DNA of 64,000 nt, from the NCBI RefSeq assembly GCF_001746835.1, contig NZ_CP016094.1, positions 1,984,001-2,048,000 on the forward strand, written 5' to 3'. The stretch comes from Lacunisphaera limnophila (GTDB lineage Bacteria > Verrucomicrobiota > Verrucomicrobiia > Opitutales > Opitutaceae). A model generated the notes under the pieces. That model made no database searches. It was given only the letters and a program-made list of their open reading frames with translations, and was not told the DNA's origin. A program made the translations under genes and the position numbers. Of the stretch, positions 58,180-64,000 are shown one piece after another. The number at the start of each line of letters is the position of its first letter. The stretch's first letter is position 1.

Positions 58180-59538
58180 ATGTCCGTCCCTCAACAACGC
58201 CGCCTGATCTTCGCTCACATCGACGAGCCCGGCTACACCAACGATCTCGCCTGCTACCTCAAGCATGGCGGCTACGAGGTCATGAAGAAGGCGTTCGCCC
58301 GGCCCCCGGCGGAGCTGATCGACGAGGTCAAGAAGTCCGGCCTGCGTGGGCGCGGCGGCGCGGGTTTTCCGTGCGGTGTCAAATGGACCCTCGTGGACCG
58401 CAAGAGCGGCAAACCGATCTATCTCATCGTCAACGCCGACGAGTCCGAGCCCGGCACCTTCAAGGACCGGTACATCATGCACCAGGATCCGCACCAGCTG
58501 ATCGAGGGCACGATGATCTCCTGTTTCGCGAACAACGTGAAGCAGGCCTACATCTACATCCGTGGCGAGATGCCGCACGGCGCCCGCATCCTCGAGAAGG
58601 CCATCGCCGAGGCCCGCGCGGCGAATTTTGTCGGCCAGAACATCCTCGGGACGAACTACAGCTGCGACATCTTCGTGCATCGCGGCGCCGGCGCCTACAT
58701 CTGCGGCGAGGAGACCGGCCTGATCGAGTCCCTCGAGGGCAAGCGCGCCAACCCGCGCATCAAGCCCCCGTATTTCCCGGCCGTGCTCGGCCTCTACCAG
58801 TGCCCGACGATCGTGAACAACGTCGAGACGCTCTGCCATGTGAAGCACATCGCCGACATGGGCGGCGAGGCCTATACGCGGATCGGCACGCCCAACAACA
58901 GCGGCACGCGCATCTTCTGCGTCTCCGGCCATGTGCAGCGGCCCGGTTATTACGAGTTCGAGGCCGGCAAGATCACGATGGGCCAGCTCCTTAACGATGT
59001 CTGCGGCGGCCCACTGCCCGGGCGGACCTTCAAGGCCGTGATCCCCGGCGGCTCGTCCGCCAAGGTCATGCGCTTCGGCGAACGTTACAAGGGCAAGCGC
59101 AAGGTCGGCGCGGAGATGGTCGACTACGACTGGGGCGTCGAGGATGTCCCGATGGACTTCGATTCGCTCGGCATGATCGGCACGATGGGCGGCTCCGGCG
59201 GCGTCATCGTGATGGACGACACCGTCAACATGGTCGAGGCGCTCGCCAACATCAACGCCTTCTACCAACACGAGAGCTGCGGCCAGTGCACGCCCTGCCG
59301 CGAGGGCTCGCTCTGGATGAAGAAAATCACGTCGCGCATGGTGCACGGCGACGCCCGCGCCGAGGACGCCGCGCTGCTCAAGGCCGTGGCCGACCAGATC
59401 CCGGGCCGCACCATCTGCGCCTTCGGCGAGGCCTGCTCCTGGCCGACCCAGAGCTTCCTCGCCAAGTTCGGCGACGAGTTCAAGGGCTACCCCGAGGCCA
59501 AGAAAACCAAGGCGGCGCCCGCCGCGCCCCTGATCTGA
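58180..59538 (+). CDS. nuoF: NADH-quinone oxidoreductase subunit F
   Basis: 51-kDa-type subunit that binds NADH, FMN and cluster N3. 452 residues. NADH loop GRGGAGFPCGVKW at 57-69, FMN-site NADESEPGTFKDR, YICGEETGLIESLEG, and the N3 motif SCGQCTPCREGSLWM are all intact. The ATG at 58180 follows a TTTTCCGCCC leader; an in-frame upstream start would overlap the previous gene. The short tail ends in Lys/Ala-Pro-rich sequence. Confidence 0.97.
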   Translation: MSVPQQRRLIFAHIDEPGYTNDLACYLKHGGYEVMKKAFARPPAELIDEVKKSGLRGRGGAGFPCGVKWTLVDRKSGKPIYLIVNADESEPGTFKDRYIMHQDPHQLIEGTMISCFANNVKQAYIYIRGEMPHGARILEKAIAEARAANFVGQNILGTNYSCDIFVHRGAGAYICGEETGLIESLEGKRANPRIKPPYFPAVLGLYQCPTIVNNVETLCHVKHIADMGGEAYTRIGTPNNSGTRIFCVSGHVQRPGYYEFEAGKITMGQLLNDVCGGPLPGRTFKAVIPGGSSAKVMRFGERYKGKRKVGAEMVDYDWGVEDVPMDFDSLGMIGTMGGSGGVIVMDDTVNMVEALANINAFYQHESCGQCTPCREGSLWMKKITSRMVHGDARAEDAALLKAVADQIPGRTICAFGEACSWPTQSFLAKFGDEFKGYPEAKKTKAAPAAPLI

Positions 59539-59546
59539 TTTCCGCA

Positions 59547-61256
59547 ATGTCCACCGCTCCCGCCAAACCCGCCGACCTCGTGACCGTCAACATTGACGGC
59601 AAGGACATCGCCGTGCCGAAGGGCACGAACGTGATCGAGGCCGCCAAGCTCGTCGGGGTCGAGATCCCGCACTACTGCTACCATCCGAAGCTTTCCATCG
59701 TCGGCAATTGCCGCATGTGCCTCATCGAAATGGGTATGCCGGCCGTCGATCCCGCGACCAAGGCCCCGATCATGGATCCGGCCACCGGCAAGCAGAAGGT
59801 GAACTGGATCCCCCGCCCGCAGATCGGCTGCGGCACGAACGCTTCGCCCGGCCTGCACATCCGCACGAACACCCCGCTGGTGAAGGACTGCCGCGAGGGC
59901 GTGACGGAGATGCTGCTCATCAACCACCCGCTCGACTGCCCGATCTGCGATCAGGCCGGCGAGTGCAAGCTGCAGGAACACTCCACCGCCTACGGCCGTG
60001 GCTACTCCCGCTTTGTCGAGCAGAAGAACGTGAAGCCCAAGCGCACCGTGCTCGGCCCGCGCGTCACGCTCGATGACGAGCGCTGCATCCTCTGCTCCCG
60101 CTGCATCCGCTTCTCCAAGGAGATCGCGAAGGATGACGTCCTCGGTTTCGTCGACCGCGGCAGCTACAGCACGCTCACCTGCTACCCGGGCCGGGAGCTC
60201 GCGAACAACTACTCGCTCAACACGGTGGACATCTGCCCCGTCGGCGCGCTCACATCGACGGATTTCCGCTTCAAGATGCGCGTCTGGTTCCTCAAGCAGA
60301 CGCCGTCCATCGACCCCGAGTCCTCCGTCGGCGCCAACACCGAGGTCTGGAGCCGTGAGGGTGTGATCTATCGCATCACTCCACGCCGCAACGATGCGGT
60401 GAACGACACGTGGATGACCGACTCCGGCCGCGCCCTCTACAAGCAGGTCAAGGCCGCCGACCGCCTGCTCGCGCCGGCCATCGCCGGCCAGCCCGCCCCG
60501 GCCGACCGGGCGCTGCAAGCCGCCGCCACTCTCCTCAAGGCCGGTGCCGTCGCTGTCGTCGGCTCGGGCCGCAGCAGCGTCGAGGAACAGTTTCTCACGA
60601 AGAAGCTCGCCGACGCGCTCCAGGTTTCCGCCTCATTGGTCAGCCGGGTGGGGGCAGGGGATGGCCTCCTCCTCTCCTCCGACCGCAACCCGAATGTCCG
60701 CGGTGCGCTCGTCACCGGGCTCATCACCGCCCTGCCGGCGCAAAAGCTCACGGCCCTCGCCGCCGACATCGATGCCGGCAAGGTGAAGACCGTGGTTTCC
60801 GTCGGCGAGGACCTGACCGCCGCCGGCCTCACCGCCGCGCAGCTCGCCAAGGTTGCCGTCATCTATCTCGGCACGCACCAGAACCCGACGAGCACGGCCG
60901 CGCAGGTGGTCATTCCGACTCTCACGGTGTTTGAAAAGTCCGGCAGCTTCGTGAACCAGCAGTTCCGCCTGCAGAAGTTCGCCCGCGCCGTGCCCGGTCC
61001 GGCCGGGGTTTCCGACGATCTCATCACCCTGGCCGAGCTCGTGGCCGCCGCCGGGGGCGGTATCCTGCCCTTCGAACTCGGGCTCCTGTGGGACGCCCTG
61101 GCCGCCACGGTGAAGCCGCTGGCCGGCCTCACCTACGCCAAGTTGCCGGCTCTGGGCCAGCCACTCGACGCCACCGCCTGGACCGGCCTGCCCTTCTGCG
61201 AGGGCGAGACCCTCCACTTCAAACCCGCCGCCGTGCCCACGGCCGCCAACGCCTGA
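59547..61256 (+). CDS. nuoG: NADH-quinone oxidoreductase subunit G, short form
   Basis: 569 residues, against about 700-900 in E. coli or Thermus. N-terminal [2Fe-2S] N1b ligands Cys44, Cys55, Cys58 and Cys95 (HYCYHPKLSIVGNCRMC; IGCGT). N5 ligands HPLDCPICDQAGEC and N4 ligands ERCILCSRCIRF with DICPVGAL. The extra cluster N7 motif is replaced by PSIDPESSVGANTEVWSREG without cysteines. The remaining part is a shortened molybdopterin-oxidoreductase-like domain. Start at 59547 (GATTTCCGCA leader). The stop TGA overlaps the next start. Confidence 0.94.
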   Translation: MSTAPAKPADLVTVNIDGKDIAVPKGTNVIEAAKLVGVEIPHYCYHPKLSIVGNCRMCLIEMGMPAVDPATKAPIMDPATGKQKVNWIPRPQIGCGTNASPGLHIRTNTPLVKDCREGVTEMLLINHPLDCPICDQAGECKLQEHSTAYGRGYSRFVEQKNVKPKRTVLGPRVTLDDERCILCSRCIRFSKEIAKDDVLGFVDRGSYSTLTCYPGRELANNYSLNTVDICPVGALTSTDFRFKMRVWFLKQTPSIDPESSVGANTEVWSREGVIYRITPRRNDAVNDTWMTDSGRALYKQVKAADRLLAPAIAGQPAPADRALQAAATLLKAGAVAVVGSGRSSVEEQFLTKKLADALQVSASLVSRVGAGDGLLLSSDRNPNVRGALVTGLITALPAQKLTALAADIDAGKVKTVVSVGEDLTAAGLTAAQLAKVAVIYLGTHQNPTSTAAQVVIPTLTVFEKSGSFVNQQFRLQKFARAVPGPAGVSDDLITLAELVAAAGGGILPFELGLLWDALAATVKPLAGLTYAKLPALGQPLDATAWTGLPFCEGETLHFKPAAVPTAANA

Positions 61257-61465
61257 TGCGCACCATGGCTCCAGTCAGCGCCACGATTTTCCTGCTCCTC
61301 GGCGGGCTTTGCCTGGGCTTGGCTGCCCGGGAAAGACGGCGCCTGCAGGCCCAGGATCCGCTTGGCCGGACCACGGACTCCACCAACCGGCGCCAGCTGG
61401 ACCTCGTCGGCCGGATGCTGGTACTGCTCGGCGGCGCCAACCTGATCTACGCCTTTTTGGCCTGA
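61256..61465 (+). CDS. Small membrane protein between nuoG and nuoH
   Basis: 69 residues, not recognised. Two hydrophobic stretches, MAPVSATIFLLLGGLCLGLA and VGRMLVLLGGANLIYAFL, separated by a basic hydrophilic loop (RERRRLQAQDPLGRTTDSTN) form a hairpin-like two-helix protein. It starts on the last base of the nuoG stop (TGATG) and ends six bases before nuoH, so it is inside the operon. Weak alternative: a non-coding spacer, but codon use and the coupled start argue for a gene. Confidence 0.6.
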   Translation: MRTMAPVSATIFLLLGGLCLGLAARERRRLQAQDPLGRTTDSTNRRQLDLVGRMLVLLGGANLIYAFLA

Positions 61466-61471
61466 CCACCC

Positions 61472-62665
61472 ATGACCGCCATCGTCGAATTCTGGAATAA
61501 TCTCCACCCCCTCCTGCAAGGCGTCATCAAGGGCCTCGCGGTGATCGGCGTCATGTTCCCGATCGGCGGGGCCTGCTCGCTGGTCGAGCGCAAGGTCTCC
61601 GCCGCGATCCAGGGCCGCCCCGGTCCGAACCGCGCGATGCCGTTCTGGTTCGCGTGGGTCCCGGTCATCGGCCCGTTCCTGCAGCGCCTCGGTGTGTTCC
61701 ACCTCATGGCCGACGGCGCGAAGATGTTCTTCAAGGAGGACTCGCTGCCCGGCCACGTGAACAAGTTCTATTTCCTGCTCGCGCCGGTCGTGGCGATGAT
61801 TCCCGCCCTCACCACCGTCACCGTCGTGCCCTTTGGCGCGTACTTCGACGAGGCCGGCCGGATGATCCCGCTGGTGCTCGCCAACCTTGATGTCGGCATA
61901 CTCGCCGTCTTCGCCATCGGTTCGCTGGGGGTTTACTCTCTTATCCTCGCCGGCTGGGCCTCGAATTCCAAGTACCCCTTCCTCGGCGGCATCCGCGCCT
62001 CGGCCCAGCTCATCTCCTACGAGCTGTCCATGACGCTCGCCGTCGTCCCGGTGTTCCTGATGATCAATGTCCCCGGCGGCAGCGGCACGCTGAGCCTGAC
62101 CGACGTCGTCGGGTTCCAGAGCGGCACCTGGCAGGGGCTGACGATGGCGAGCCTGCACGGCACGTGGTTCATCATGACGATGCCCTTGGCCGCGATCATC
62201 TTCCTCGTGGCGCTCTTCGCCGAGACGAACCGCCTGCCCTTCGACATGGCCGAGGGCGAGGCCGACCTCGTCGGCGGCTTCCACACGGAATATGGCGCGA
62301 TGAAGTGGGGCCTGTTCTTCGTGGCCGAGTACTCGCACATGCTCATCGGCTCCGGCGTGTTCACCCTCCTGTTCCTCGGCGGCTGGAATCCGCTGCCCTT
62401 CGTGCCGCTCGCCAGCGTCGTGGGCTGGCTCGCCCACCTGTCGCCGCTCTTCCAGCATCCGCTCGCCGTCGGCCTGCTCTCGATCGGCATCTTCCTGGCG
62501 AAGGTGCTGTTCTTCATGTTCCTCTTCATGTGGGTGCGCTGGACGGTTCCGCGCTTCCGCTACGACCAGGTGATGAAGCTCGGCTGGCAGAAGCTCCTGC
62601 CCCTCGCCATCGGCAACCTCATCTTCTACGCGGTCCTCATCGCGCTGCTGCAGCCCAAGCTCTGA
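61472..62665 (+). CDS. nuoH: NADH-quinone oxidoreductase subunit H
   Basis: Membrane-arm subunit at the quinone entry. 397 residues, longer than E. coli (325), with about eight or nine helices. Signature blocks: LVERKVSAAIQGRPGPNRAM near the start (the GRPGPN loop), SLGVYSLILAGWASNSKYPF, the quinone-channel loop ALFAETNRLPFDMAEGEADL, and HTEYGAMKWGLFFVAEYSHM. Extra length lies in loops around 100-140 and 270-320. Start context GACCACCC. Confidence 0.96.
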   Translation: MTAIVEFWNNLHPLLQGVIKGLAVIGVMFPIGGACSLVERKVSAAIQGRPGPNRAMPFWFAWVPVIGPFLQRLGVFHLMADGAKMFFKEDSLPGHVNKFYFLLAPVVAMIPALTTVTVVPFGAYFDEAGRMIPLVLANLDVGILAVFAIGSLGVYSLILAGWASNSKYPFLGGIRASAQLISYELSMTLAVVPVFLMINVPGGSGTLSLTDVVGFQSGTWQGLTMASLHGTWFIMTMPLAAIIFLVALFAETNRLPFDMAEGEADLVGGFHTEYGAMKWGLFFVAEYSHMLIGSGVFTLLFLGGWNPLPFVPLASVVGWLAHLSPLFQHPLAVGLLSIGIFLAKVLFFMFLFMWVRWTVPRFRYDQVMKLGWQKLLPLAIGNLIFYAVLIALLQPKL

Positions 62666-62680
62666 CCACTGATTTCGTCC

Positions 62681-63220
62681 ATGCCCTACGTCGTCGAACG
62701 CAAACCCCTCACGCTCCTCGAGCGCGTCTACATCCCGCAGATCCTCGCGGGTCTGAGGGTGACGTTGAAGCACCTCTTCGCCCCGAACGTCACGATGGAG
62801 TACCCGGAGCAGCGCCCGCCGATCCCGGCCGGCTACCGCGGGGTGCCGACGCTGGTCAAGGATCCGAACGGCCGCGAGAAATGCGTCTCCTGCCAGCTCT
62901 GCGAGTTTGTCTGCCCGCCGAAGGCCATCCGCATCACGCCGGGCGAGGTGCCCGCCGACCAGCCGGACCGCGCCCACGTCGAGAAGGCCCCGCAGGCCTT
63001 CGACATCGACATGCTGCGCTGCATCTACTGCGGCCTGTGCCAGGAAGTCTGCCCCGAGGAGGCTATCTTCCTGCAGAACCAGTTTTCCATGACCGGCTAC
63101 ACCCGCGCCGAGATGGTCAACGACAAGGCCCGCCTCTACGAGCTCGGGGGCACGCTGCCCGACCAGCATTTCAAGTGGGACAAGAAGAAGGACGCCGCCG
63201 AGCACGGCAACGCACACTGA
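62681..63220 (+). CDS. nuoI: NADH-quinone oxidoreductase subunit I
   Basis: 23-kDa ferredoxin-like subunit carrying clusters N6a and N6b. 179 residues. Two complete 4Fe-4S motifs: CVSCQLCEFVCPPKAI and CIYCGLCQEVCPEEAI. The N-terminal amphipathic helix (LTLLERVYIPQILAGLRVTL) lies on the membrane as in other NuoI. Start follows GATTTCGTCC. Followed three bases later by nuoJ. Confidence 0.97.
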   Translation: MPYVVERKPLTLLERVYIPQILAGLRVTLKHLFAPNVTMEYPEQRPPIPAGYRGVPTLVKDPNGREKCVSCQLCEFVCPPKAIRITPGEVPADQPDRAHVEKAPQAFDIDMLRCIYCGLCQEVCPEEAIFLQNQFSMTGYTRAEMVNDKARLYELGGTLPDQHFKWDKKKDAAEHGNAH

Positions 63221-63223
63221 GCT

Positions 63224-63730
63224 ATGGATAACTTCCTCTTCCTCGTTTTCTCGCTGCTGACCCTCGTCAGCGCCCTGCTCGTCGTGCTGAACAAGAACGC
63301 CGTCAACGCGGCCATGTTCCTGCTCGTCTCGCTGGTGGGCCTGGCCGGGCTCTTCGTGCTGCTGGACGCCGCGCTGCTGGCCTTCGTGCTGTTGCTGGTG
63401 TACGCGGGCGCGGTCGTCGCGCTGTTTCTTTTCATCATCATGCTGCTCGACACCACCCCGGGCACGCAGAAGCCCTTCGGCAAGTTCTCGATCGCCGGCG
63501 CGGTCCTCGGCGGCGCGCTGCTCTTCGTGGGGGCGCACATGGTGGGCAGAAATGCGCCCAAGGCCGAGGCGGTCGCCCCGGCGGTCCCGACCATGAAGAA
63601 CTACGCCGAGCTGCTCTTCACCACCTACCTCCTGCCGGTGCAGGTCGTGGGCTTCATGCTCCTCATCGCCATGCTCGGCGTCATCGTGCTCAGCAAAAAA
63701 CTCGCTTCACCGACGGAGGCCGCCTCGTGA
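63224..63730 (+). CDS. nuoJ: NADH-quinone oxidoreductase subunit J
   Basis: 168-residue membrane-arm subunit with five helices. Typical start [20 protein letters not shown], then [20 protein letters not shown] and [20 protein letters not shown], the conserved TM3 block with the pi-bulge region. A periplasmic loop follows and the last helix is [20 protein letters not shown]. The stop overlaps the nuoK GTG. Confidence 0.95.
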   Translation: MDNFLFLVFSLLTLVSALLVVLNKNAVNAAMFLLVSLVGLAGLFVLLDAALLAFVLLLVYAGAVVALFLFIIMLLDTTPGTQKPFGKFSIAGAVLGGALLFVGAHMVGRNAPKAEAVAPAVPTMKNYAELLFTTYLLPVQVVGFMLLIAMLGVIVLSKKLASPTEAAS

Positions 63731-64000
63731 ACCCCGCCGGACTCGACACCTACCTGGCCGTCAGCGCCCTGCTGTTTGCCCTCGGCTTTCTCGGCGTGCT
63801 GCTGCGCCGCAACACGCTGGTGATCTACATGTGCCTCGAGCTCATGCTGCTCGCCTCGACGCTCGCCCTCGTGGCCTTCTCGAAGTTCCAGGGCACGCTG
63901 GACGGGGCTGTCTTCGTCTTCTTCATCCTCACCATTGCGGCGGCCGAGGTCGCCGTGGGCCTCGCCATCATCGTCGCGCTCTTCCGCCGGCGCCACACGG
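63727..64000 (+). CDS. nuoK: NADH-quinone oxidoreductase subunit K, cut by window edge
   Basis: Starts at a GTG overlapping the nuoJ stop (GTGA). 91 codons are visible of the usual about 100. Three-helix antiporter-like subunit: [31 protein letters not shown] with the conserved Glu of helix 2, and [20 protein letters not shown] with the helix 3 Glu. Ends in LFRRRHT at the window edge. Confidence 0.95.
   Translation, partial: MNPAGLDTYLAVSALLFALGFLGVLLRRNTLVIYMCLELMLLASTLALVAFSKFQGTLDGAVFVFFILTIAAAEVAVGLAIIVALFRRRHT

Noticed and set aside
61133-63538. 801-codon minus-strand open frame opposite nuoG-nuoJ
   Set aside because: His/Arg/Glu-rich antisense shadow; all nuo genes are intact on the + strand.

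Overview
The window is a GC-rich, gene-dense chromosomal segment from a Gram-negative bacterium. The exosortase inside a glycan cluster, the secretin/pilus module, the 33-residue mS38-like ribosomal microprotein, the scarcity of Shine-Dalgarno sequences and the overall gene set suggest Verrucomicrobiota, probably Opitutaceae. That placement rests on gene content and memory, not on a search. No prophage, insertion sequence or CRISPR array was seen; most of the window is core and envelope biology.

Layout. 1-3.0 kb: RNase E/G (cut by the window edge) and RodA. 3.0-13.1 kb: an extracellular polysaccharide cluster in mixed orientation (O-antigen ligase/polymerase, two GT2s, a flippase, three GT4s of which one is frameshifted) ending in an exosortase-EpsI fusion. 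13.1-24.4 kb: RNase Y, QueF, an inositol-monophosphatase-type phosphatase, a DEDD-type exonuclease-like protein, a WecG/TagA glycosyltransferase, an MFS permease, CorA, an S46 dipeptidyl-peptidase, a PtsN-like EIIA and a sensor kinase. 24.5-31.5 kb: gyrB-gyrA, a zinc-ribbon coiled-coil protein directly abutting rnpB (RNase P RNA), and rpsT. 31.6-37.5 kb: an AddB/AddA-type helicase-nuclease pair whose AddA frame is broken. 37.6-42.5 kb: the microprotein, then a PilM/N/O/P-like and secretin operon. 42.6-54.6 kb: CPBP protease, polyprenyl synthase, ECF sigma factor with a putative membrane anti-sigma partner, class I fumarase, arabinose-5-phosphate isomerase, LysM lipoprotein, QueD-HemN, an acyltransferase and SufU-SufS. 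54.7-64 kb: tRNA-Ser(GGA) and a nuo operon (nuoB to nuoK, cut by the window edge) that has no nuoA at its head and carries two extra small membrane-protein genes.

How it works together. The glycan cluster holds most functions needed to build and export a surface polysaccharide, and the exosortase points to proteins sorted into that matrix. RodA, the polyprenyl synthase and KdsD-type isomerase serve wall and lipopolysaccharide. QueF and QueD are two separate steps of queuosine synthesis. gyrB/gyrA, rnpB, rpsT, RNase Y and RNase E/G are information-processing housekeeping. SufU/SufS supplies sulfur for the many Fe-S clusters of complex I, fumarase and HemN.

Most notable: an Asn/Thr-rich insertion of about 130 residues in the secretin; two unrelated genes each broken by what looks like one missing G in a G4 run, one of them creating an ATGA stop/start overlap; rnpB whose terminal helix runs into the preceding stop codon; the rearranged nuo operon; and widespread pyrimidine-rich, SD-less start contexts.
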